A stretch of 64,000 nt of DNA from Stenotrophomonas sp. Ste86 (GTDB lineage Bacteria; Pseudomonadota; Gammaproteobacteria; Xanthomonadales; Xanthomonadaceae). The stretch lies in the NCBI RefSeq assembly GCF_024519465.1, contig NZ_JALJRW010000011.1:83961-147960 (forward strand), in the 5' to 3' direction. Shown here piece by piece: positions 26,721-34,713 of the stretch. Under the pieces are notes generated by a model. That model saw nothing but the letters and a program-made list of their open reading frames with translations. It was not told where the DNA came from and did not search any database. Each line of letters begins with the position of its first letter. The stretch's first letter is position 1. Position numbers and translations under genes: made by a program.

Positions 26721-29552
26721 CTTGCCATCTGCATCGATCACGTGGACCTCGCCCAGGTTCAGCGCGCGGACCTCCTTCTCGGTCTGCTTCAGGTCACCGA
26801 CCACCACCCAGGTGAGGGTGTTCGGGTCCAGCGTGGCCGCCGCCTGCTGCACCTGCGCCGGGGTCATGGCCTCGATCTCGGCCTTGCGCTTGAACACATA
26901 GTCGTCCGGACGCTGGTAACGCACGATGCCGCTGATGGTGCCCAGCACCGCACTGGCGGTTTCATACGCACCGGGCAGGCTCAGCGTCTGGATGTTGCGG
27001 ATGCGCGCCACTTCGGCGGCAGTGGCCGGCTTGGCGCCACTGGCGAAGTCGCGGATCTCCTTCTGCATTTCCCGCATCGACTCGGCGGTCTTGTCGATCT
27101 GCACCGGCGCACGGGCACCCCAAGGGCGCTGGCCCAGGGTGTTGCTGGCACTGCTGCCGGCACCGTAGGACCAGTGTTTCTCCTCACGCAGGTTCATGTT
27201 CAGGCGCGACGTGAAGTCGCCGCCGAGCACGCCGTTGGCGATGTCGAAGCGGGTGCTGCCCGGATCCATCGCCGACGGGACCACCTGGCTGGCGAACAGG
27301 TTGGCCTGGACAGCGCCGGGCTGGTCGATCAGGTACACGCGGGCGTGGGTCGGGCGGGCCACGTCGACCGGCGCCTTGACCGGCGGGGCAGTGCCCTGGC
27401 CCTTCCAGTCACCGAACTGACGCTCCAGCAGCGGCACGATTTCCTTCAGGGTGGTGTCGCCGACCACGATCAGCGTGCCCTGCTCGGGACGCAGCGCGTC
27501 ACGGTGGAAATCGACCAGGTCCTGGCGGGTCAGCGACTGGATGTCGGCTTCATTGCCACTGCCCGTGAACGGAATCGCGTACGGATGACTGGCGCCGTAC
27601 AACAGGGTCGGCATCACGCGCATCGCCGCCGCGCTGGGGTTGACCTTCTCCTGCTGGATGCCGGCGATCCAGGTCGCCTTGACCCGGTCGATCTCGCCCT
27701 GCTCGAAGCGCGGCTGGCGCAGCATGTCCGCATACAGGGCCAGCGACGGGGCCAGGTTTTCCTTCAATGCCGACAGGTAGACGCTGGCGCTGTCCAGCGA
27801 TGCCGACGCACCCAGGCTGGCGCCGAGGGCATCGGCGGCGTTGGCGAACGGCAGTGCGCCGAGCTTGCCGGCGCCTTCGCCCATCAGGTCCATGGTGAAG
27901 TTGGCGGTGCCCTGCTTGCGGCCCTGGTCGGCGGTGAAGCCACCGGGGAATTCATAGCTGAACTGCACCACCGGAATGTCGTGGCGTTCGGCCAGGATCA
28001 CCTGGGTGCCGTTCTTGAGCGTGGCGCGGTGCAGCTGCGGGAATTTCAGCTCCGGGAAGGTCTTGGTCTGCGGTACGCCGGTGCTGCGGTCGACCTGCTT
28101 GGGCAGGGTGGTGAATTTGGGATCCACGGCCGGTACGGTGAACGGCTTGGGCGATTCGGACGGCAATTCGGCCAGCGCCACGCGCGCGCCCGGCTCCACC
28201 ACCACGGTGTGGTCGCCCACGCCCAGCCACTTGGCACCGGCGCCGCGCACGTCGTCGGCGCTGGCCGCATCGATGGTGGCCAGCGACCGGCGGAAGCAGC
28301 CCGGATCGCCTTCGAACACGGTGCATTCGGCCAGCGCATCGGCCTTGCCGCCAAAGCCGCCGATACGCTCGATGCCACGGATGAAGCCGGCCCGGAAGGC
28401 GGTCTTGCCACGGCTCAGTTCATCGGCGCTCGGGCCATCCTTGACCAGGCGCTTGATTTCCTCGTCGATGATCGCTTCGACCTTGGCCGGGTCCACGCCC
28501 TGCTTCACGGTGGCCATCACCACGAAGTTGGACCCCAGCTGCGAGCTGTAGGCGCCGGCGCTGATGTTGTCCACCAGCTTGTCCTGGTGCAGCAGGCGCT
28601 GGTCCAGACGCGAGGACTTGGCACCGCCGAGCACCTGGGCGAACAGCTGCAGCTGGTCCAGGTCGGTGGTGCCGACCTGGGCCACGTTCCAGGCGCGGTA
28701 GATGCGCGCCTGCGGCACCTTGTCGGTCATTACTTCACGCGTGCTCTTCTCGCGCTTGGCCACGTCCACCTTCGGCTGGGCCATGCTCGGGCCGGCCGGG
28801 ATGTCGCCGAAGTACCTGGCGACCTTTTCCTTGGCGGTGGCCAGGTCGATGTCGCCGGCCAGCACCAGCACCGCGTTGTTGGGGCCGTACCAGGTGCGGA
28901 ACCAGGTCTTGACGTCGTCCAGCGACGCCGCGTTGAGGTCGTTCATCGACCCGATCACGCTGTGGTGGTACGGGTGGCCTTCCGGATACATCGCGCGGGT
29001 CAGCTTTTCCCAGACCTGCCCGTAAGGCTGGTTTTCGCCCTGGCGCTTTTCGTTCTGGACCACGCCGCGCTGTTCGTCGAGCGCGGCCTGATCGATCGCA
29101 CCCAGCAGATGGCCCATGCGGTCGGACTCCATCCACAGCGCCATGTCCAGCGCGGTGGTCGGCACGTTCTCGAAGTAATTGGTGCGGTCGGTGTTGGTGG
29201 TGCCGTTCTGGCCGGTCACACCGACCTGCTTGAAGGGCTCGAAGTACTCGCCGTTGTGGTTTTCGCTGCCCTGGAACATCAGGTGTTCGAACAGGTGCGC
29301 GAAGCCGGTGCGCCCCGCCGGTTCGTCCTTGCTGCCCACGTGGTACCAGATGTTCACCGCCACGATCGGGGCCTTGCGGTCGGTGTGCACCACCACGCGC
29401 AGGCCGTTGGGAAGGGTGAACTGCTCGAACGGAATGTCCACCTTGGCCGGCGTGGCGGGCTTGGCCAGCACAGGCGCCGGCACGAAGCTGCCCAGAGCGG
29501 CGGAGAGCGCTACAGCCAGCAGCGCGGCACGCGGGCGGAGTTGGACGGTCAT
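26688..29552 (-). CDS. M16-family zinc peptidase, exported, two fused units
   Basis: 954 residues from the ATG at 29552 (AAGGA upstream). A signal peptide (ALLAVALSAALGSFVPAPVLA, cut near 30) is followed by the N-terminal M16 unit with inverted zinc motif HLFEH (86-90) and by a second M16 unit in which no HxxEH is visible, the pitrilysin-like pattern of one active and one inactive half. Periplasmic protease of the PqqL/YmxG kind. The last ten residues VVPAAGRQPR come from a REP element. Substrate unknown. Confidence 0.93.
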   Translation of the reverse strand: MTVQLRPRAALLAVALSAALGSFVPAPVLAKPATPAKVDIPFEQFTLPNGLRVVVHTDRKAPIVAVNIWYHVGSKDEPAGRTGFAHLFEHLMFQGSENHNGEYFEPFKQVGVTGQNGTTNTDRTNYFENVPTTALDMALWMESDRMGHLLGAIDQAALDEQRGVVQNEKRQGENQPYGQVWEKLTRAMYPEGHPYHHSVIGSMNDLNAASLDDVKTWFRTWYGPNNAVLVLAGDIDLATAKEKVARYFGDIPAGPSMAQPKVDVAKREKSTREVMTDKVPQARIYRAWNVAQVGTTDLDQLQLFAQVLGGAKSSRLDQRLLHQDKLVDNISAGAYSSQLGSNFVVMATVKQGVDPAKVEAIIDEEIKRLVKDGPSADELSRGKTAFRAGFIRGIERIGGFGGKADALAECTVFEGDPGCFRRSLATIDAASADDVRGAGAKWLGVGDHTVVVEPGARVALAELPSESPKPFTVPAVDPKFTTLPKQVDRSTGVPQTKTFPELKFPQLHRATLKNGTQVILAERHDIPVVQFSYEFPGGFTADQGRKQGTANFTMDLMGEGAGKLGALPFANAADALGASLGASASLDSASVYLSALKENLAPSLALYADMLRQPRFEQGEIDRVKATWIAGIQQEKVNPSAAAMRVMPTLLYGASHPYAIPFTGSGNEADIQSLTRQDLVDFHRDALRPEQGTLIVVGDTTLKEIVPLLERQFGDWKGQGTAPPVKAPVDVARPTHARVYLIDQPGAVQANLFASQVVPSAMDPGSTRFDIANGVLGGDFTSRLNMNLREEKHWSYGAGSSASNTLGQRPWGARAPVQIDKTAESMREMQKEIRDFASGAKPATAAEVARIRNIQTLSLPGAYETASAVLGTISGIVRYQRPDDYVFKRKAEIEAMTPAQVQQAAATLDPNTLTWVVVGDLKQTEKEVRALNLGEVHVIDADGKVVPAAGRQPR

Positions 29553-29718
29553 TCCGTTTCCTTGGTCATGAAAGTGAAGACCGATGCTAGCGCGTGGCGG
29601 GCACCCGCGGCATCCGCCAACAGTCATTGCCGGTATCGGAACTTCCTGCCCTTTAGCGCCTTTATAGGCCTGCTCACTCATTGCTGTGCACCACGCGCGG
29701 ACACAGACGCGCCCGGCG

Positions 29719-29745
29719 CGGACAGGTGTCCGGACAGCGGACACC
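29719..29745 (+). promoter_or_regulatory. Candidate upstream activator site (TGTCC/GGACA repeats)
   Basis: Overlapping inverted repeats: CGGACA-GG-TGTCCG and GGTGTCCG-GACAG-CGGACACC. Their centre is about 80 bp upstream of the transcription start predicted from the sigma-54 element, the usual distance for a bacterial enhancer-binding protein. Confidence 0.6.
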
Positions 29746-29786
29746 CTGAATCAAAAACAAAACCCTTTTAAATCAACAACTAAAAG

Positions 29787-29803
29787 TTGGCACGGCGCCT
29801 GCT
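29787..29803 (+). promoter_or_regulatory. Sigma-54 (-24/-12) promoter
   Basis: TTGGCACGGCGCCTGCT: GG at 29789-29790 and GC at 29801-29802 with exactly ten bases between, matching TTGGCACG-N4-TTGCW except one base. It faces the secreted VRP-repeat gene starting at 29952 and would give a leader of about 138 nt. An A/T-rich stretch lies just upstream (29741-29786). Confidence 0.75.
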
Positions 29804-29951
29804 CGGTCCTGGGTGGGGAAACGCAAAGAACAGAACAAAACTGACTCCTCGCTGAACAAAATAAAGAAAGTGCAGATTGTTCTTGCAAGCCCCGAATCGG
29901 TGTACTACCTTACTACCACACCACTGACCACCAACACTAAATAGGCCCGCC

Positions 29952-30413
29952 ATGAACACCAAGATCCTCGCCATCGCCATCGCCGCCGGTTCCGCGTTTG
30001 CTTCGAACGTGCAGGCCGCCGCCATCACCACCCTGGATACCCTGCAGGTCCGCCCGTCGGCCGACCAGATCGCCCAGGCCGAGGTCGAGCGCAGCAGCGC
30101 CATCCCGACCCTGGCCCTGGTGGAAGTCCGCCCGACCGCTGGCCTGATTGCCGACTACCGCGCCGAACTGGCCGGCAGCCGCCGCGTCACCACGCTGGCC
30201 TCGGTGGAAGTGCGCCCGACCGCCGAACAGCGCCAGGCCCTGGCTGCCGAACAGGTCAACGATCGCGATTACGTCGCCACCCTGACCGCCGCCGCCACCG
30301 CCGTCGCCCGCGACGTGATCGTCAACCTGCCGGCCCTGCAGGTGCGTCCGTCGGCGGCCGATCTGCAGGCCCTGGCGCTGGAAACCGCTGTCCAGGTGCT
30401 GGTCCGTCCGTAA
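29952..30413 (+). CDS. Secreted small protein with repeated VRP motif
   Basis: 153 residues, not recognised. A signal peptide (ILAIAIAAGSAFASNVQA, cut near 22) leads into a mature chain that repeats a unit ending in LQVRPSA or VEVRPTA; the VRP triplet is at 33-35, 59-61, 87-89, 131-133 and the very end, 151-153. Units are preceded by TL or AL and followed by a short helix-like stretch. No cysteines. The codons GTC CGC CCG are GC-rich like the neighbours. The sigma-54-type promoter upstream points to conditional, activator-driven expression. Function unknown. Confidence 0.85.
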   Translation: MNTKILAIAIAAGSAFASNVQAAAITTLDTLQVRPSADQIAQAEVERSSAIPTLALVEVRPTAGLIADYRAELAGSRRVTTLASVEVRPTAEQRQALAAEQVNDRDYVATLTAAATAVARDVIVNLPALQVRPSAADLQALALETAVQVLVRP

Positions 30414-30456
30414 CCGGTTGCTGCGGTAACGCGCAGCAGCCGCGTAAACTGCGGCG

Positions 30457-30933
30457 ATGACCGCGCCCACGTTCCACGTCATCCTGTTCCAACCCGAAAT
30501 CCCGCCGAACACCGGCAATGTGATCCGCCTCTGCGCCAACACCGGCGCGCGGCTGCATTTGATCGAGCCGCTCGGTTTCGACCTGAGCGACAAGCAGCTC
30601 AAGCGCGCCGGCCTGGACTATCACGAATACGCTCGACTGCAGGTGCATCCAGACCTGGCTACCGCCCTGCAGACCATCGCACCCCGGCGTCTGTTCGCCC
30701 TCAGTACCCGCGGCAGCGTGCGTTACGACACCCAGCAGTTCGAAGACGGCGATGCCTTCCTGTTCGGCCCGGAAACCCGCGGCCTGCCACAGGACCTGCT
30801 TGACGCACTCCCCGATGGCCGGCGCCTGCGCCTGCCGATGCAGCCGGACAACCGCAGCCTCAATCTGTCCAACACGGTCGCCGTGGTGATGTACGAGGCA
30901 TGGCGCCAGAACGGGTTCGCCGGCGGGGAATAG
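30457..30933 (+). CDS. trmL: tRNA (cytidine/uridine-34-2'-O)-methyltransferase TrmL
   Basis: 158 residues, SPOUT-fold enzyme. FQPEIPPNTGNVIRLCANTG, LFGPETRGLP and RLPMQPDNRSLNLSNTVAVVMYEAWRQ are the TrmL (YibK) motifs for SAM binding in the knot. Methylates the wobble base of tRNA-Leu. Length equals E. coli TrmL (157). Starts 43 bp after the VRP gene. Confidence 0.96.
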   Translation: MTAPTFHVILFQPEIPPNTGNVIRLCANTGARLHLIEPLGFDLSDKQLKRAGLDYHEYARLQVHPDLATALQTIAPRRLFALSTRGSVRYDTQQFEDGDAFLFGPETRGLPQDLLDALPDGRRLRLPMQPDNRSLNLSNTVAVVMYEAWRQNGFAGGE

Positions 30934-30939
30934 CACGCC

Positions 30940-31052
30940 GTGCCGACCAACGGTCGGCACCTATCGGTGACACAGGCACCTGCCGGCCGCGTAGCACCTG
31001 ACCGTTGCTCAGGTGGCCCGTTCAACGGTAGTGCCGGCCGCTGGCCGGCTCC
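30940..31052. repeat. REP palindromes between trmL and gcdH
   Basis: Three units: 30940-30964 (GTGCCGACC-AAC-GGTCGGCAC), 30991-31016 (GTAG then CACCTGA/TCAGGTG) and 31028-31052 (GTAGTGCCGGCCGCTGGCCGGC). They lie between convergent genes. Confidence 0.85.
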
Positions 31053-31069
31053 CGACACCGCCGACACCC

Positions 31070-32233
31070 TTAAAACGCGTTGATGCCCGTCAGCTCGCGC
31101 CCGATCACCAGCTGGTGCACGGTCTCGGTGCCCTCATAGGTGATCACCGATTCCAGGTTCAGCGCGTGCCGGATCGCCATGTGTTCGGTGGTGATGCCCG
31201 CGCCGCCGAGCAGGTCGCGGCATTCGCGCGCGATGTCTATCGCCATGCGGCAGTTGTTCCACTTGGCCAAGCTGACCTGCTGCGGATGCAGCTGCCCGGC
31301 ATCCTTCAACCGCCCCAGCTGTAGCGCCAGCAACTGCGCCGTGGTGATCCGCCGGGCCATGTCGGCCAGCTTGATCTGCGCGCTCTGTGTGGCCGCCACC
31401 GGGCGCCCGAACAGCACCCGTTCCTTGGTGTAGTTCAGCGCCTCGTCCAGGCACGCCACCGCTGCCCCGATCGGGCCCCAGCTGATGCCGTATCGGGCTT
31501 GGTTCAAGCAGCCCAACGGGCCCTTCAGGCCCTGCACGTTGGGCAGGCGGTTGCGCTCGGGCACGCGTACGTTGTCGAAGAACAGCGCACCGGTCAGCGA
31601 GGCACGCAGGCTCATCTTGTGCTTGATTTCCTGGGTAGTGAAACCGGCCATGCCCTTCTCCAGCACGAAACCCTGGATGCCGTCTTCGGTATGCGCCCAG
31701 ACGATGGCGATGTCGGCCACCGGGCCGCTGGTGATCCACATCTTGCTGCCGTTGACCACCCAGTCGCCGCCATCGCGTACCGCACGGGTCTTCATCGCCG
31801 CCGGATCCGAACCGCCATGCGCCTCGGTCAGGCCGAAGCAGCCGATCACCTTGCCGGCGGCCATGTCCGGCAGCCAGCGCGTGCGCTGTTCCTCGCTGCC
31901 GTAGGCGAAGATCGGGTACATGCACAGCGAACTCTGCACCGAGACGAAGCTGCGCAGGCCAGAATCGCCGCGCTCCAGCTCCTGGCAGATCAGGCCGTAG
32001 CTGACCGCGTTGAGCCCGCCACCGCCGTACTGCTCGGGCAGGCTGGAGCCGAGCAGACCGAGCGCGGCGATTTCCGGGATCAACTCGTCCGGAAAGCGGC
32101 CCTGGTCGAACGCGTCGCCGATGATCGGCAGCACGCGCTCGTCGGTGAAGCGCGCCACCGTGTCCTGCACGGCACGCTCCTCATCGGTGAGCAGGGCGCG
32201 GACATCAAACAGGTCGTACGGATTCAGTGACAT
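31070..32233 (-). CDS. gcdH: Glutaryl-CoA dehydrogenase (acyl-CoA dehydrogenase family)
   Basis: 387 residues from the ATG at 32233. FAD enzyme oxidising and decarboxylating glutaryl-CoA to crotonyl-CoA in lysine/tryptophan breakdown. CFGLTEAHGGSDP and WITSGPVADIAIVWA for FAD/substrate contact; ESVITYEGTETVHQLVIGRELTG carries the catalytic Glu in the position typical of GCDH. Electrons would pass through ETF to the ETF-quinone oxidoreductase encoded next to it, divergently. Confidence 0.92.
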   Translation of the reverse strand: MSLNPYDLFDVRALLTDEERAVQDTVARFTDERVLPIIGDAFDQGRFPDELIPEIAALGLLGSSLPEQYGGGGLNAVSYGLICQELERGDSGLRSFVSVQSSLCMYPIFAYGSEEQRTRWLPDMAAGKVIGCFGLTEAHGGSDPAAMKTRAVRDGGDWVVNGSKMWITSGPVADIAIVWAHTEDGIQGFVLEKGMAGFTTQEIKHKMSLRASLTGALFFDNVRVPERNRLPNVQGLKGPLGCLNQARYGISWGPIGAAVACLDEALNYTKERVLFGRPVAATQSAQIKLADMARRITTAQLLALQLGRLKDAGQLHPQQVSLAKWNNCRMAIDIARECRDLLGGAGITTEHMAIRHALNLESVITYEGTETVHQLVIGRELTGINAF

Positions 32234-32656
32234 GGCTACCCGGGCATGAAGGCGATCAAACAGGGGGCCATTGTGGTCGTTGCACCGCATCCGGCCAAGG
32301 CACGCCGCAGCACGGCCGCGGCAGCGACGCGACCGCAGGTGCTGCCGGCGGCCCGCCCAGGTAGAGCCACGCCATCCGTGGCTGGCTGGCAGGCGCCCTG
32401 AGCGCCGTGCGCAGCGGACGACACGTGCCGCTACCCCCACTCAAGATTGCGGTCGCATCGGCATTGGTGCGCCGCACCATCGGCATGCTTGAAGCACGCA
32501 CTCACGTGACGTCAACGTCGGCGATCTAGGCGGAAACGCCGCGTCCGGCTACCCTGCACACCTGATCCAGTAGTTGCGCCGTCTGCCGCGCGCGCGATTC
32601 CCAGGCAACCGCCAGCGGCTTTGGCCGACGGCACTACCCAAGAGTTACGCACCCCC
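32234..32656. other. Gap between gcdH and ETF-QO
   Basis: About 420 bp without a convincing gene. One GTAG repeat with arms AGCCACG/CGTGGCT lies at 32361-32390. The divergent promoters of gcdH and the oxidoreductase must be here, but I see no clear -35/-10 pair. Confidence 0.6.
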
Positions 32657-34333
32657 ATGAGCGAAGAGACCCCCGTCCTGCCCCCGCGTGAAGCCATGGA
32701 ATTTGACGTGGTGATCGTCGGCGCCGGCCCTGCCGGCCTGGCCACCGCGATCCGCCTGCGCCAACGCGCGATCGAGGCCGGCCGCGAGTTGTCCGTGTGC
32801 ATCCTGGAGAAAGGTTCCGAGCCGGGTGCGCACATCCTGTCCGGCGCGATCATGGACCCGCGCGCGCTGACAGAGCTCTTCCCGGACTGGGCCGAGCGCG
32901 GCGCGCCGCTGAAGCAGAAGGTCACCCGCGACGAGTTCCTGTTCCTCAGCGAAACCGGCGCGCGCGGCACCCCGCATGCGCTGCTGCCGGAGTGCTTCCA
33001 CAACGACGGCAATTACATCGTCAGCCTGGGCGAGGTGACCCGCTGGCTGGCGCAGCAGGCCGAAGCGCTGGAAGTGTCGATCTTCCCCGGGTTCCCCGCC
33101 GCCGAAGTCCTCTACACCGCCGAAGGCGCGGTGATGGGCGTGGCCACCGGCGACATGGGCATCGAAAAAAACGGTACCCCCGGCCCCAATTTCGAACGCG
33201 GCATGGAACTGCATGCCAGGTACACCATCTTTGCCGAAGGCTCGCGCGGCCACCTTGGCCGCCAGTTGATCGCGCGCTACCAGCTGGATGCCGGCAAGGA
33301 CCCGCAGGCCTACGGCATCGGCATCAAGGAACTGTGGCAGATCGATCCGGCCAAGCATGAGCCGGGCCTGGTGGTGCATGCCGCCGGCTGGCCGCTGGAC
33401 AACGCCACCTATGGCGGCGCGTTCCTGTACCACGCCGACGGCGGCAAGGTGTCGATCGGCTACGTGGTCGGCCTGGACTACAAGAACCCGTGGCTGAGCC
33501 CGTTCGAAGAATTCCAGCGTTTCAAGACCCACCCGTCCATCCGCAAGCATCTGGAAGGCGGCAAGCGCATTGGTTACGGCGCGCGCGCGATCACCGCCGG
33601 CGGCCTGATGTCGCTGCCCAAAACGGTGTTTCCCGGTGGCGCGCTGGTCGGCTGCGAGGCCGGCTTCCTCAACGTCAGCCGGATCAAGGGCAGCCATGCG
33701 GCGATCAAGACCGGCATGCTGGCCGCCGATGCAGCGTTCGATGCGCTCGCCGCCGATCGTCAGCACGACGAACTCAGCGCCTACCCGGCCGCGTTCGAGA
33801 CCAGCTGGCTGCATGAGGAGCTCAAGCAGTCCAAGAACTTCAAGCAGTGGTTCAAGAAGGGCCAGACCGTGGCCACGCTGATGACCGGCATCGAGCAGTG
33901 GCTGCTGCCCAAGCTCGGCATCCGCAACCCGCCGTGGACGCTGCGCCACAGCACCCCGGACCACGCCTGTCTGGAGCCGGCCGACAAGCACGCCAGGATC
34001 GCCTATCCCAAGCCCGATGGCGTGCTCACCTTCGACAAGCTCAGCTCGGTGTTCCTGAGCAGCACCAACCATGCCGAAGACCAGCCCAGCCACCTCACGC
34101 TCAAGGATGCCAGCGTGCCGGTGCGGATCAACCTGGCCGAGTATGCCGGCCCGGAAGCGCGCTACTGCCCGGCCGGGGTGTACGAATTCGTCGGTGCGCA
34201 GGGCCAGGAGCAGCTGCAGATCAATGCGCAGAACTGCGTGCACTGCAAGACCTGCGACATCAAGGACCCCGCCCAGAACATCGTCTGGGTGACCCCGCAG
34301 GGCGGTGGCGGCCCGAACTACACGGGCATGTGA
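32657..34333 (+). CDS. Electron-transfer flavoprotein-ubiquinone oxidoreductase
   Basis: 558 residues. FAD motif DVVIVGAGPAGLATAIRLRQ near residue 17, GSEPGAHILSGAI, and a C-terminal 4Fe-4S site with CVHCKTCDIKDP plus the earlier YCPAGVYE cysteine. Passes electrons from reduced ETF to ubiquinone at the inner membrane. Size matches mitochondrial and bacterial ETF-QO. The start at 32657 is followed by SEETPVLPPREAMEFD; upstream ribosome site is weak. Its TGA overlaps the ATG of the cytochrome gene (TGATG). Confidence 0.97.
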   Translation: MSEETPVLPPREAMEFDVVIVGAGPAGLATAIRLRQRAIEAGRELSVCILEKGSEPGAHILSGAIMDPRALTELFPDWAERGAPLKQKVTRDEFLFLSETGARGTPHALLPECFHNDGNYIVSLGEVTRWLAQQAEALEVSIFPGFPAAEVLYTAEGAVMGVATGDMGIEKNGTPGPNFERGMELHARYTIFAEGSRGHLGRQLIARYQLDAGKDPQAYGIGIKELWQIDPAKHEPGLVVHAAGWPLDNATYGGAFLYHADGGKVSIGYVVGLDYKNPWLSPFEEFQRFKTHPSIRKHLEGGKRIGYGARAITAGGLMSLPKTVFPGGALVGCEAGFLNVSRIKGSHAAIKTGMLAADAAFDALAADRQHDELSAYPAAFETSWLHEELKQSKNFKQWFKKGQTVATLMTGIEQWLLPKLGIRNPPWTLRHSTPDHACLEPADKHARIAYPKPDGVLTFDKLSSVFLSSTNHAEDQPSHLTLKDASVPVRINLAEYAGPEARYCPAGVYEFVGAQGQEQLQINAQNCVHCKTCDIKDPAQNIVWVTPQGGGGPNYTGM

Positions 34334-34710
34334 TGCGCCACGCCTGCCTGCTCGGGGTCGCGCTGTGCCTGTGTGCGTGCACGCGCACTGCGCAGACGCC
34401 CGAGCAGGTGCATCAACAGCAGCTGCAGCGCGCGTTCGCGATCTGTGCCGGATGCCACACCGTCACCCCGGGTGGCGTGCATCGTTTCGGTCCCAACCTG
34501 CACGGGGTGGTCGGGCGTCGCGCCGGCAGCTTGGCCGACTATCCCTATTCCACTGCAATGCGCCAGGCCGACATCACCTGGAGCACGGACACCCTGGATA
34601 CCTTCCTGCGCGCGCCGGCCACCGTGGTGCCGGGGTCGCGGATGGTCAATGCCACCGCCGATGCGGAACGGCGGCGTCAGGTCATCGAGTACCTGCAGCA
34701 GGCACGCTGA
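34333..34710 (+). CDS. Small c-type cytochrome, predicted lipoprotein
   Basis: 125 residues. Signal with lipobox LCLCAC, then one haem site CAGCH and a late Met (SRMVNA) as likely axial ligand: a class I monohaem cytochrome. TGATG coupling to the ETF-QO gene suggests joint expression; whether it takes electrons from this pathway is not known. Three bases separate its stop from the convergent histidine-kinase gene. Confidence 0.88.
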   Translation: MRHACLLGVALCLCACTRTAQTPEQVHQQQLQRAFAICAGCHTVTPGGVHRFGPNLHGVVGRRAGSLADYPYSTAMRQADITWSTDTLDTFLRAPATVVPGSRMVNATADAERRRQVIEYLQQAR

Positions 34711-34713
34711 CCG

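Noticed and set aside
26652..29771. A 1039-codon plus-strand frame antisense to the M16 peptidase
   Set aside because: It is the reverse-frame shadow of a gene with strong GC bias; its His/Gly/Arg/Val-rich translation contains no recognisable domain, while the minus strand has an intact M16 protein with signal peptide.
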